Part shown: in pieces, positions 37,939 through 46,407 of the stretch
How the letters are laid out: each line of letters begins with the position of its first letter
How positions within the stretch are numbered: the stretch's first letter is position 1
Assembly (NCBI RefSeq): GCF_003312875.1
Contig: NZ_CP015163.1
Span: 7,750,001 to 7,814,000, forward strand
Length of the DNA stretch: 64,000 nt
Direction of reading: 5' to 3'
From: Amycolatopsis albispora
GTDB lineage: Bacteria; Actinomycetota; Actinomycetes; Mycobacteriales; Pseudonocardiaceae
Program-made: the position numbers and the translations under genes
The notes under the pieces: model-generated
The model's database searches: none
What the model was told of the DNA's origin: nothing
The model's input: the letters and a program-made list of their open reading frames with translations, nothing else

Positions 37939-38497
37939 TGAGGACCCTCCTCGTGGTGCGGGCGCACAGGGCGCGGAAGTCTGCTTCGGACAGGTTCATC
38001 CGGCCGCCGAGATAGAGCTGGACCAGGCCGACGGCGGGCATGGTGAGCGCGAGCGTCACTTCGAGCGGATCGTCCTCGTGCACCGCGCCTTCCCGCATGC
38101 CCTGCTCGACGGCGGTCATCACGGCACCGAAGGCGGGGGACAGCCCGTCCTGGAAGTCCTCCGGAAAGCGTCGCGCGGGTTCACGGCGATCGGTGATCAG
38201 GAACCGGTACAGGTTCGGGCTGCCGAGCGCGAAGTCGAGGAAGTCGGTGAGCAGCAGGTCGATGCGCTGCTCGAAGTCGATCGTCTCGGCGTGCGGACCC
38301 CAGGTCTTGCCGAGGTCGGCGAAGGCCGCGTCGGCTACCGCGCGCAGCAGGGCCTCACGGTTCGGATAGTGCCGGTAGGTCGCCATCGGCGTGACGCCCA
38401 CGGCGGCGGCCACGCGTCGCATGGTCACCGCGTCGGCCCCTTCGGCGAGCAGGATCTCCAGCGCGGCGGCCGCGATCCTCTGCGCTGTTCCCGTCAT
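37922..38497 (-). CDS. TetR family regulator, cotranscribed with lnt
   Basis: Regulator of 191 residues: HTH at ~8-55 (ALEILLAEGADAVTMRRVAAAVGVTPMATYRHYPNREALL) and a C-terminal domain of the TetR_C WHG-like type. ATG 38497 lies directly downstream of paired operator-like repeats, and a TACGGT box is 6 nt before the start, so a leaderless, self-repressed promoter is likely. It overlaps lnt by 17 nt. Confidence 0.9.
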   Translation of the reverse strand: MTGTAQRIAAAALEILLAEGADAVTMRRVAAAVGVTPMATYRHYPNREALLRAVADAAFADLGKTWGPHAETIDFEQRIDLLLTDFLDFALGSPNLYRFLITDRREPARRFPEDFQDGLSPAFGAVMTAVEQGMREGAVHEDDPLEVTLALTMPAVGLVQLYLGGRMNLSEADFRALCARTTRRVLNGLRP

Positions 38498-38534
38498 GTC
38501 TACACCGTATACCGGTCAGGTCTACGCTGTACAC
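38498..38534. promoter_or_regulatory. Paired TetR operator-like repeats
   Basis: GTCTACACCGTATAC (38498-38512) and GTCTACGCTGTACAC (38520-38534): near-palindromic direct repeats 22 bp apart. The first covers the TACGGT box (minus strand) and abuts the start codon of the tetR-lnt operon. Confidence 0.6.
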
Positions 38535-38601
38535 AGGATTCCGGTGAACGGGCGGGACTAGGCCATCCGGGTTACCGTCGCGGTGGGGAACGGAGGCGGA
38601 G

Positions 38602-39594
38602 ATGGCCGGTGCACCGGAGGACGCCCGCGTACCGGCCGCGGTGGAGCCGATGCTCGCGCAGGCCGGTCCGCTGCCGGACGACGCCAGGTACAACTACGAG
38701 TTCAAATGGGACGGGTACCGCGCGTGCCTCCGCGTGAGCCCGTCCGGCGAAATCCGCCTGAACAGCCGCAACGGCAACGATCTCACCGCCGAATATCCCG
38801 AGCTGGCCGACGGCGTCGGCGACATGCTCGGCGGCCGCGCCGCCGTGTTCGACGGGGAGGTCGTCGCGCTCGACGAGGGCGGCGTCCCCGACTTCACGCT
38901 GCTGCAGAACCGCCGCACCCGGCGGCACGCGCTCAGCTTCTTCGCCTTCGACCTGCTCCAGCTGGGCACCGACGTCCTGCTGAACCGGACCTACCGCGAG
39001 CGCCGCGACCTGCTGGTCCAGCTCGAACCCGGCAACCCGAACCTGATCGCCATCCCGCCCGCGTACAGCCACGCCGATCTGTCCGCCACCGGCCTGACCC
39101 CGCAGGGATTGCTCGACGTCGCCCGGCAGTCACGCCTGGAAGGGCTGGTCGCCAAGGCGGGTGAATCTCGGTACCACCCTGGCCGCCGGAGTCCGGAATG
39201 GATCAAGCACGCGCTGATCACCACGCAGGAGGTGGTGATCGGCGGCTGGCGGCCCGGCGGCGGCCGCCGCGAGGGCACGCTCGGCGCGCTGCTGCTCGGC
39301 GCCCACGACAGCCGCGGCGACCTGCGGTACATCGGCGACGTCGGCACCGGTTTCACCCAGCAGGCACTCGACGATCTGCACGCCAGACTGCGGACGCTCG
39401 ACCGCTCCACCAGCCCGTTCGCCGACCAGGTCCCGCGCGACCGCGCGAAGGGCGCGCACTGGGTCGACCCCCACCTGGTCGGCGAGGTCGTCTACCGCCG
39501 CCTCACCTCCGACGGCCGCCTGCGGCACACAGCCTGGCGAGGCCTCCGCCCCGACCGCACCCCAGCCGAGGCGGTACTGGACGCCTTGGGCTGA
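38602..39594 (+). CDS. ATP-dependent DNA ligase (LigC/LigD ligase-type)
   Basis: DNA ligase of 330 residues. Adenylation domain with nucleophile Lys35 in YEFKWDGYR (motif I), RNGNDLTAEYPEL (Ia), VFDGEVVALD (III), FFAFDLLQL (IIIa), EGLVAKAGE (IV) and WIKHALI (V); then an OB domain ending with GEVVYRRLTSDGRLRHTAWRGLRPD (motif VI region). No polymerase or nuclease domains are fused, so it is LigC-like rather than full LigD, with a likely repair role. GGAGGCGGAG precedes ATG 38602. Confidence 0.93.
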   Translation: MAGAPEDARVPAAVEPMLAQAGPLPDDARYNYEFKWDGYRACLRVSPSGEIRLNSRNGNDLTAEYPELADGVGDMLGGRAAVFDGEVVALDEGGVPDFTLLQNRRTRRHALSFFAFDLLQLGTDVLLNRTYRERRDLLVQLEPGNPNLIAIPPAYSHADLSATGLTPQGLLDVARQSRLEGLVAKAGESRYHPGRRSPEWIKHALITTQEVVIGGWRPGGGRREGTLGALLLGAHDSRGDLRYIGDVGTGFTQQALDDLHARLRTLDRSTSPFADQVPRDRAKGAHWVDPHLVGEVVYRRLTSDGRLRHTAWRGLRPDRTPAEAVLDALG

Positions 39595-39600
39595 GCCGAC

Positions 39601-40824
39601 TTACCAGGTCACCGGTAGTTCGTGGACGCCGTAGATGTTCATGTCGGTCCGCAGTTTCACCTCACCGGCGGGAATGGCGAGCCGGAGATCGGGGAAGCGT
39701 CGTAGCAGCCCGTCGAAGCCGGCGCGCATTTCGATCCGGGCGAGTTGCTGGCCAAGGCACTGGTGGATGCCGTGCCCGAAGGCCGTGTGCCCGCGGGCCG
39801 CGCGGTGGATGTCCAGGGCATCGGGATTGTCGAACCGCCGCGGATCGCGGTTCGCGCCCAGCAGTGAGACGGCCACGGTCGAGCCTTCCCGAACGGTTTC
39901 CCCGCCGAGTTCGATGTCGGTCGAGGCGTAGCGGTAGAAGGTGTCGGCGATCGTCAGGTACCGCATGAGTTCCTCGACCGCGCCCGGCATCAGTTCCGGG
40001 TTCGCGCGCAGCTCGGCCAGCTGATCGGGGTGCTCCAGCAGCGCGAAGGTGCCCAGCGCCAGCATGTTCGCCGTGGTTTCGTGCCCGGCGAGCAGCAGCA
40101 GAAAAGCGATGCCGATCAGTTCCTCGACGCTGAGGTCTTCGTCGCGCGCCAGGTCGGACAGGATGTCGTCACCGGGATCGGCGCGCTTGCCCGTGACGAG
40201 TTCACCCAGATAGGTGGACAGCGTGGTGTACGCGGCCATCTTGTCCTCGAGCGTCACCTCCCGCTCCATCATCTTGCTGGAGTTGACCTGGAAGGTCTCC
40301 CGGTCGGCGTAGGGCACCCCGAGCAGCGCGCAGATCACCAGCGACGGCACCGGCAGCGCGAACTCCTTGACCAGGTCCACCGGCGGGGTCAGCTGTGCCA
40401 GGTGGTCCAGCTGCCGTTCGGCGATCTCCTCGATGCGGGCTTCGAGCTGCTTCATGCGCTTCACGGTGAACGCGCCGGTCAGCTTGCGCCGCAGCCGCGT
40501 GTGCTTCGGCGGGTCCATGGCGAGGAACACGCCCGGTTCCTCGGGTGCGGGTTCCGTCATCACCGGCGTGCCGGGGACCTCGTACGGCAGGTGGAGCACG
40601 CCGAGGTCCTTGCGTGAGCTGAACCGCGTGTCGGCGAGCAGCTGCCGGACTTCTTCGTAACCCGTGACCAGCCAGCCTTCGTGGCCGTCGGGAAAGAGCA
40701 GCGGGCTGACCGGCCGGAGCTCGCGCAGGCGCGTGATGGCGCTCGGCGGGTTGAACGGGCCCGCGTCGCGGTCCATGGGCAGGCCGTGCGGGATTTCTGG
40801 TTGCGTGGTGGCTTCGGCACTCAT
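39601..40824 (-). CDS. Cytochrome P450
   Basis: Haem monooxygenase of 407 residues, typical soluble actinobacterial CYP. I-helix oxygen motif AGHETTANML, K-helix ExxR in EELMR, and the haem loop FGHGIHQCLGQQLARIE with axial Cys356. The family of CYP105/107-like enzymes acts on macrolides, fatty acids and xenobiotics; no ferredoxin is adjacent and the substrate is unknown. ATG 40824 (MSAEATTQPEIP) fits the usual length; the frame is open upstream without coding sense. Confidence 0.93.
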   Translation of the reverse strand: MSAEATTQPEIPHGLPMDRDAGPFNPPSAITRLRELRPVSPLLFPDGHEGWLVTGYEEVRQLLADTRFSSRKDLGVLHLPYEVPGTPVMTEPAPEEPGVFLAMDPPKHTRLRRKLTGAFTVKRMKQLEARIEEIAERQLDHLAQLTPPVDLVKEFALPVPSLVICALLGVPYADRETFQVNSSKMMEREVTLEDKMAAYTTLSTYLGELVTGKRADPGDDILSDLARDEDLSVEELIGIAFLLLLAGHETTANMLALGTFALLEHPDQLAELRANPELMPGAVEELMRYLTIADTFYRYASTDIELGGETVREGSTVAVSLLGANRDPRRFDNPDALDIHRAARGHTAFGHGIHQCLGQQLARIEMRAGFDGLLRRFPDLRLAIPAGEVKLRTDMNIYGVHELPVTW

Positions 40825-40928
40825 GAACGCCAAGATGGCACAGTCATGGTGCCATGTAAAGCCGGACTGGCGCGCAACGTGATGCCAGACTGGGGCCGCC
40901 CGCGCCCGGAGGCGGGGCGGCCCGGTCG

Positions 40929-41837
40929 TCACGACCGCGCGCTGAGAGCTTCGGCAATGGCGACCTGCACTGGTTGCAGCCGGGTCTCGCCGTCCTGGAT
41001 GTCCCAGAGGGCGTTCTGCAGCACCCGCGCCATCGACCAGGCGTAGGCGCGCTGGCGGTCCAGGCCCAGCACCTCGGTCATCAGGTCGAACCGGTGCAGC
41101 ACCGCGCGTGCCACGTCCCCGGTGTCGACCACGTCGTCCCACCGGTTGTCGAGCGCGGGCAGCAGGTCGAACCCCGGGTCACCGGCCAGCGGTTCGGGGT
41201 CGATGGCGAGCCACTTCTCGCGGCTTCCGGCAAGCACGTTGTCGTAGTGCAGATCCCAGTGCAGCAGCCGGTCACCCGGCTCACCGAGCACTTCGGCGGT
41301 CGCGGCGGCGCACCGGCGGACGAGCTGCCGTTCGGCCGGATCGGCCAGCCCGGGCACGGCCGCCGGGGTTTCGTCGAGCATCTCGGCGGCCACGCCGGCC
41401 AGGCTCCGGATGCCCGCCGGAGCCGGCACGGCGGTCAGCCGCGCGAGCAGTTCGGCGAGCACGGTGAGCGCGGCGAAGTCGTCCGGCATGGTGGACAGCG
41501 GCCTGCTCTCGTCCAGCCGTTCCAGCAGTTGCGTGGTGGTTTCCTCGTCGTACTCGAGGAGCTGGACGATGCCGTCGCCGTTCCACGTCCGCAGGGCGAG
41601 CGCCATTCCGGCGTTCTCTTCGGTGCGTGGCTGGAGCTTCAGTGCCGCGGGTGTGCCGTCCTGGCGCACGACCGGCAGCACGAGCGAAGCGCAGCCGTTC
41701 CAGACGGGACCTTCGCGGCGCAGCGACCAGCGGCCGAGGAATTCGGTGACCAGCCGGGGCAGCGCGGCGAGCCATTCGGGGTACTGGTCCCCGTGGGACT
41801 CGATGAGTTGCTTCGGCACGTCGATCGACGTGTTCAT
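40929..41837 (-). CDS. Aminoglycoside/hydroxyurea kinase, APH(6)-like
   Basis: Antibiotic kinase-fold protein of 302 residues. The catalytic loop is LLHWDLHYDNVLAG, and the metal-binding motif is AIDPEPLAGDPGFDLLP; the N-lobe lysine is in AALKLQPRTEEN. This pattern matches the APH_6_hur family (streptomycin 6-kinases and relatives). Whether it gives resistance or has a metabolic substrate cannot be told. ATG 41837 has AAGGAG 8 nt upstream. Confidence 0.88.
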   Translation of the reverse strand: MNTSIDVPKQLIESHGDQYPEWLAALPRLVTEFLGRWSLRREGPVWNGCASLVLPVVRQDGTPAALKLQPRTEENAGMALALRTWNGDGIVQLLEYDEETTTQLLERLDESRPLSTMPDDFAALTVLAELLARLTAVPAPAGIRSLAGVAAEMLDETPAAVPGLADPAERQLVRRCAAATAEVLGEPGDRLLHWDLHYDNVLAGSREKWLAIDPEPLAGDPGFDLLPALDNRWDDVVDTGDVARAVLHRFDLMTEVLGLDRQRAYAWSMARVLQNALWDIQDGETRLQPVQVAIAEALSARS

Positions 41838-41968
41838 GGGACTCCTTCGTCGGATTTCGGGTGCGTGACGAAGGAGGTACTGGGGGTGCCCGGCAGCCGG
41901 GCCAGCGTCAAAGCATGGGGCCGACGGTACCGGAAGCCGATCACCCGGCGCCGCACTAAATTGACGGC

Positions 41969-42604
41969 ATGGTGGAGCGGGAGGCCGGCGGGCTGCGAGA
42001 GCGCAAGAAGGCGGCGACGCGGGCGGCGCTCAGCGCGGCGGCGCTGCGGCTGGCGCTGGAACGCGGCCCGGAAAACGTGCGGGTGGACGACATCGCCGAG
42101 GCCGCGGGCGTGTCACCGCGGACCTACAACAACTACTTCTCCAGCCGGGAGCAGGCGATCGTGGCGGCCATCGCGGCCGAGCGCACGGAGCGGATCGGGG
42201 CGGCGCTGCGCGCGCGGCCGTCGGACGAGCCGCTGGCCGAAGCCGTGGTGGAAGCGGTGATCGAGCAGCACAGCGAGCCGACGGGGGACGCGCTGACGCT
42301 GATCACCACGGCCCCGGCGCTGCGTGCCGAATTCGTGGACGCCGTCGCGTCACTCCAGTCGCCGCTGTCCTCGGCGATCGCCGAACGCCTTGGCCGGGAC
42401 GAAGACCTCGCCACCACCGTGCTCGCCGCCGCGGTCGCCGCGGCCGCTCGGGTGGCCGTGGAGCGCTGGGTGGGCGGCTGGACGCAGGCAGCGGGCGACC
42501 TGCTGGTCGTGACCGAGGGCCCCTCACTCGCCGACGGCTTGCGAGAGGCCCTTGCGCACGTGGCCCCCGCCCTGCGCGCGGCCGACGCCGGTACGGCGGC
42601 TTGA
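41969..42604 (+). CDS. TetR family regulator (MftR-like C-terminus)
   Basis: Regulator of 211 residues with the HTH at ~12-60 (ERKKAATRAALSAAALRLALERGPENVRVDDIAEAAGVSPRTYNNYFSSREQAI; F-SSRE is typical of the MftR/acyl-CoA-binding group). Target is unknown: the neighbouring kinase gene is divergent and 131 nt away, with no obvious operator seen. Confidence 0.88.
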   Translation: MVEREAGGLRERKKAATRAALSAAALRLALERGPENVRVDDIAEAAGVSPRTYNNYFSSREQAIVAAIAAERTERIGAALRARPSDEPLAEAVVEAVIEQHSEPTGDALTLITTAPALRAEFVDAVASLQSPLSSAIAERLGRDEDLATTVLAAAVAAAARVAVERWVGGWTQAAGDLLVVTEGPSLADGLREALAHVAPALRAADAGTAA

Positions 42605-42645
42605 GCGTCCGAAGTGGACGCTCCCGGACGACCGTTCGCGCCCGT

Positions 42646-42972
42646 TCAGGCGGGCACGAGCAGCGCGTCCAACTCGGCCAGCAGCCTGGCCTTCGGCTTC
42701 GCGCCGACCAGGGAGCGGATCGGGACGCCGTCGCGGAACAGGATCAGCGTGGGCAGCGACATCACCTGGTAGTTCCGCATGGACAGCGGGTTCTCGTCGG
42801 TGTTCAGCTTCCGGATGGTCAGCGCATCGGCGCGTTCGACGGCGATTTCCGCCAGCACCGGCGCGATCATGTGGCACGGCGGGCACCACTGCGCCCAGAA
42901 GTCGACCAGCACCGGCCGGTCGTGGCGGAGCACCGCTTCGTCGAAGGTGGCGTCGGTGATGGTCTCGATCAT
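42646..42972 (-). CDS. Thioredoxin with WCPPC active site
   Basis: Thioredoxin of 108 residues: VLVDFWAQWCPPCHMIAPVL has the redox pair with Pro-Pro between the cysteines instead of the usual Gly-Pro, and the cis-proline loop is SLPTLILF. Its ATG overlaps the stop of the upstream merR gene by 4 nt, so it is directly controlled with it. Likely a redox-stress thioredoxin. Confidence 0.93.
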   Translation of the reverse strand: MIETITDATFDEAVLRHDRPVLVDFWAQWCPPCHMIAPVLAEIAVERADALTIRKLNTDENPLSMRNYQVMSLPTLILFRDGVPIRSLVGAKPKARLLAELDALLVPA

Positions 42973-43367
42973 GTTCCTGTCTCCTGGTTCGTCGTCACGC
43001 GGCACGGGTCGGGCTGCCTGGCCATCGCCGCGGTCAGCTTGGCCAGCAGCTCGGCCCGCACCGCGTTGAGCCGGTCGAGGCAGGCGTCCACCTCGGCCAG
43101 TTTGCGTTCGTAGACCTCGATCGAATCGGCGCACGAGTCCCCGGCCTCGTGCCCGGACCGCAGGCAGTCGACGAACGGCCGGGTGTCGTCCAGGCTGAGC
43201 CCCGCCGCTTGCAGCGTCCGGATCTCGGTGACCAGGCGCACGTGTTCCTCGCCGTAGTCCCGGTAGCCGTTGGCCGCGCGCGGCGCGTCGAGCAGGCCCT
43301 GTGATTCGTAGAACCGCAGCGCGCGTGTGGTCGTCCCAGCCCGCCTGGCCAGTTCGCCGATCCTCAT
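42969..43367 (-). CDS. MerR family regulator with C-terminal cysteines
   Basis: Regulator of 132 residues: winged helix RIGELARRAGTTTRALRFYESQGLL, then a dimerising coiled coil (IEVYERKLAEVDACLDRLNAVRAELLAKL). Cysteines at FVDCLRSG, GDSCADS, VDACLD and DPCRV could sense thiol oxidation or metals. It precedes and overlaps the thioredoxin gene. The palindrome at 43384-43399 is the probable operator. Confidence 0.92.
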   Translation of the reverse strand: MRIGELARRAGTTTRALRFYESQGLLDAPRAANGYRDYGEEHVRLVTEIRTLQAAGLSLDDTRPFVDCLRSGHEAGDSCADSIEVYERKLAEVDACLDRLNAVRAELLAKLTAAMARQPDPCRVTTNQETGT

Positions 43368-43383
43368 GATTCGACGGTAAACG

Positions 43384-43399
43384 TTGACGCGAGCGTCAA
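43384..43399. promoter_or_regulatory. MerR operator-like palindrome
   Basis: TTGACGC-GA-GCGTCAA (7-bp arms), 16 nt upstream of the merR start and overlapping the 3' end of the tetR gene. It fits the MerR arrangement in which the operator lies in the -35/-10 spacer of the merR-trx promoter. Confidence 0.6.
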
Positions 43400-44031
43400 G
43401 GCAAGATGAGCCGTTCGGTCAGCGTCGCGCCGATGCCGGCCAGCTCGGCGACCAGCTCGTCCTCGGTCAGCTCGACCCCGCCGGTGAGCCAGCCGTGCAG
43501 CACCTCGTGAATGCCGCCGATGAGCAGCAGCGCGGTCGCCTCCACCCGCGCGCGGGCCGGCGTGCCGCTGAGCGCGAGCACCTGGTCGGTGATCACCGCG
43601 GTGAAGGTCTGCACGACCTGGGCGCGGTGCGCGCGGAGCAGGTCGGAGGTGAAGCATTCGACGTACGCGCGGGCCTGGCGCGGATCGGCCACCAGCGCGC
43701 CGATCATCGGGCGCAGCGCGGTGGCGTACCTGGTCTCCGGGCTCGCGTCGGCGGGGACGGCGTCCGCGGCGGCCAGCACCTGCGCGCTCACCTGCCCGGC
43801 GAGCTGGTCGAACAGCGCGATGAGCAGCTCGTCGCGGTTGGCGAAGCTCTCGTAGAAGTACCGCTCGGTCAGCTTCGCGCGGCGGCAGACGGCGGTCATG
43901 GTGAACCCGTCCCGCCCGTGCTCGCCCAGCACGTCGAGCGCGGCGTCGAGCAGCTGCTCACGCCGGGTGGCTCGCCGGTCTTCGGCGCTGACCCCGCGGA
44001 ACGGGCGGACGACGGGAGGCATGCGGTCCAT
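43396..44031 (-). CDS. TetR family regulator, divergent from the monooxygenase
   Basis: Regulator of 211 residues: HTH at ~24-70 (RREQLLDAALDVLGEHGRDGFTMTAVCRRAKLTERYFYESFANRDELL) and a C-terminal domain of the TetR_C type with MIGALVADPRQARAYVECF. ATG 44031 or ATG 44022 (MPPVV) could be the start. Probably represses the Baeyer-Villiger-type monooxygenase through the site at 44068-44085. Confidence 0.9.
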   Translation of the reverse strand: MDRMPPVVRPFRGVSAEDRRATRREQLLDAALDVLGEHGRDGFTMTAVCRRAKLTERYFYESFANRDELLIALFDQLAGQVSAQVLAAADAVPADASPETRYATALRPMIGALVADPRQARAYVECFTSDLLRAHRAQVVQTFTAVITDQVLALSGTPARARVEATALLLIGGIHEVLHGWLTGGVELTEDELVAELAGIGATLTERLILP

Positions 44032-44067
44032 CTTGACAGACCCGCCGGTCAGGTGTGAGCCTGCTGT

Positions 44068-44085
44068 TGACAGGACGCTCTGTCA
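44068..44085. promoter_or_regulatory. Candidate TetR operator
   Basis: TGACAG-GACGCT-CTGTCA, 6-bp arms, in the 76-nt divergent region. A related half (TTGACAGA) lies at 44033-44040, next to the tetR start. Confidence 0.5.
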
Positions 44086-44107
44086 CCTTCGGCGGTCAGG
44101 AGTGACG

Positions 44108-45613
44108 ATGACGCACTACGACGTGATGGTGGTGGGGGCCGGGTTCTCCGGGATCGGCGCGGCCATCAAGCTCCGCGAGGCGGGGTTCGACGACTTCCTG
44201 ATCGTCGAGGACGGTGACGGCGTCGGCGGGGCGTGGCACTGGAACACCTATCCGGGCGTGGCCGTCGACATCCCGTCGTTCAGCTACCAGTTCTCCTTCT
44301 ACAAGCGCGACGACTGGTCCCGCGTCTACGCGCCGGGCGACGAGCTGAAGAACTACGCCGAGGACTGCGTGGACCGCTACGGCCTGCGTGACCGGCTCCG
44401 GCTGAACACCAGGATCGACTCCGCCGAGTTCGACGAGGCCCGTGACCTGTGGCAACTCGGGACGACCGGCGGTGAGCAGTTCACCGCGCGGCACGTCGTG
44501 GTCGCCACCGGTGTGCTGACCCAGCCGAAACCGCCCGCCATCGACGGGCTGGACTCGTTCGGCGGCACGGTCATGCACACCGCGCGCTGGGACCACGGCG
44601 TCGACCTGCGTGGCAAGCGCGTGGCGATCATCGGCACCGGCGCGTCGGCGGTCCAGGTGATCCCGTCGATCGCCGAGACCGTGGACCGGCTGACCGTGTT
44701 CCAGCGCACGCCGATCTGGTGCCTGCCCAAGCCGGACGCGCGGCTGACCAAGCCGCTGCGCGAGGTGCTGCGCCGCGTGCCCGGCGCGAAACGGCTCACC
44801 CGCGTGCTCAGCCAGGCCTACGTCGAGGCGAACTTCCCGCTGGCCGCGCACTTCACCAGCGTGCCGGTGGCGAAGCTCGGCGAGCAGCTGGCGCGGCGGT
44901 TCCTGCGCAAGGAGGTCGCCGACCCGGTGGTCCGCGACCAGCTCACGCCGCGGTACGCGCTGGGCTGCAAGCGGCCGAGCTTCTCCAACGACTACCTGCG
45001 CACCTTCAACCGCGACAACGTGGTGCTGGAGACGGCGGGCATCGAACGCGTGACCCCGCACGGCATCCGCACGGTGGCCGGCGTGGAGCACGAGGTCGAC
45101 GTGCTGATCCTGGCCACCGGGTTCAAGGTGTTCGAATCCGGCAACATGCCGCCGTTCCGCACCACCGGTGTCGGCGGCACCGACCTGGAGACCTGGTGGG
45201 ACACCCATCGGTTCCAGGCGTACCAGGGCGTCAGCGTGCCCGGGTTCCCGAACCTGTTCATGATCCTCGGGCCGTACGGGTACAACGGTTCCTCGTACTT
45301 CAACCTGATCGAGACGCAGAGCAGGCACATCCTGCGCTGCCTGACCGAGGCGCGGCGGTCGGGCGCGACCAGGGTCGAGGTCACGCCGGAGGCGAACCGG
45401 GCGTACTTCGAGCACATGCTCAGCCGGCGCCCGCAGCAGGTGTTCTTCCAGGGTGGTTGTGGCTCGGCCAACAGCTACTACTTCGACAAGCACGGCGACG
45501 TGCCGTTCCGGCCGTCGCTCACCCTGGAAACCATGTGGACCAGCGCGCGGTTCGACCTGGGGCACTACCGGTTCACCGGAAAACCGGTGGACGCGCCGGT
45601 GGCGCGCGCCTAA
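44108..45613 (+). CDS. Flavin-containing (Baeyer-Villiger-type) monooxygenase
   Basis: NADPH/FAD monooxygenase of 501 residues. FAD Rossmann motif VMVVGAGFSGIGAAIKLRE at 6-24, the BVMO fingerprint FxGxxxHxxxWD as FGGTVMHTARWDHG, the NADPH Rossmann motif VAIIGTGASAVQ, and the late ATGF block (LILATGFKVFESG). It would insert oxygen next to a ketone or oxidise a soft nucleophile; the substrate is unknown. AGGAG lies 5 nt before ATG 44108. The divergent TetR gene suggests substrate induction. Confidence 0.92.
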   Translation: MTHYDVMVVGAGFSGIGAAIKLREAGFDDFLIVEDGDGVGGAWHWNTYPGVAVDIPSFSYQFSFYKRDDWSRVYAPGDELKNYAEDCVDRYGLRDRLRLNTRIDSAEFDEARDLWQLGTTGGEQFTARHVVVATGVLTQPKPPAIDGLDSFGGTVMHTARWDHGVDLRGKRVAIIGTGASAVQVIPSIAETVDRLTVFQRTPIWCLPKPDARLTKPLREVLRRVPGAKRLTRVLSQAYVEANFPLAAHFTSVPVAKLGEQLARRFLRKEVADPVVRDQLTPRYALGCKRPSFSNDYLRTFNRDNVVLETAGIERVTPHGIRTVAGVEHEVDVLILATGFKVFESGNMPPFRTTGVGGTDLETWWDTHRFQAYQGVSVPGFPNLFMILGPYGYNGSSYFNLIETQSRHILRCLTEARRSGATRVEVTPEANRAYFEHMLSRRPQQVFFQGGCGSANSYYFDKHGDVPFRPSLTLETMWTSARFDLGHYRFTGKPVDAPVARA

Positions 45614-45655
45614 CCTGCGCGGCGACCGCTTTTCAGTTGGACAAAGGAATCCGTC

Positions 45656-46405
45656 TTGCCGGACCTGCCGAGGCAGTTCACCATCCGCGAAAGCCGCCAC
45701 CACGTGCACAACCCGTTCACCGAGGAGAAGCTGGCGACGCTGGGCCGGGCCCTGTATCTGACGCCCGGCACGCGGTTGCTCGACCTTGCTTGTGGTTCCG
45801 GTGAGATGCTCTGCACGTGGGCGCGTGACCACGGGATCACCGGCACCGGCGTGGACATCAGCTCGCTGTTCATCGCTTCCGCGCGGGCCAGGGCAACCGA
45901 GTTGGCGGTCGAGGACCGCGTCCACTTTGTCCACGCCGACGCCGTCGGATACGTCGCGGAGAACCCGGTCGACGTCGCCGCTTGTCTTGGGGCCACCTGG
46001 ATCGGGGGAGGGCTGCATGGCACCGTGGACCTGCTCCGGCGCAGCCTGCGACCGGGTGGAATGCTGTTGGTCGGGGAGCCGTACTGGCGGCAGGACCCGC
46101 CGGATCAGACCACTGTGGAGCGCTGCCACGCACGCACGCGCGACGACTTCTCCTCGCTGCCGGAACTGCTTTCGGCCTTCGGGGAAATGGGCTGTGATGT
46201 GGTGGAAATGGTACTCGCCGACCAGGACGGCTGGGATAGGTACGCTGCCGCGCAATGGCTGAACACGCGTTTGTGGCTGGACCAGAACCCGGACGACGAG
46301 TTGTTCGCGGAAATGCGCGCGGAACTGGATGAAGCGCCCGTGCAGCACGTGCTTTACCAACGGGAGTATCTCGGCTGGGGCGTTTTCGCGTTGATGGACC
46401 GCTGA
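45656..46405 (+). CDS. Class I SAM-dependent methyltransferase
   Basis: Methyltransferase of 249 residues: SAM motif I LLDLACGSGEMLCTWARDHG, motif II VDVAACLGATWIGGG and post-motif LRPGGMLLVGEPYW. TTG 45656 is the start, supported by AAAGGA 7-8 nt upstream. It follows the monooxygenase by 42 nt on the same strand and may be co-transcribed. Substrate unknown. Confidence 0.88.
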   Translation: MPDLPRQFTIRESRHHVHNPFTEEKLATLGRALYLTPGTRLLDLACGSGEMLCTWARDHGITGTGVDISSLFIASARARATELAVEDRVHFVHADAVGYVAENPVDVAACLGATWIGGGLHGTVDLLRRSLRPGGMLLVGEPYWRQDPPDQTTVERCHARTRDDFSSLPELLSAFGEMGCDVVEMVLADQDGWDRYAAAQWLNTRLWLDQNPDDELFAEMRAELDEAPVQHVLYQREYLGWGVFALMDR

Positions 46406-46407
46406 AT

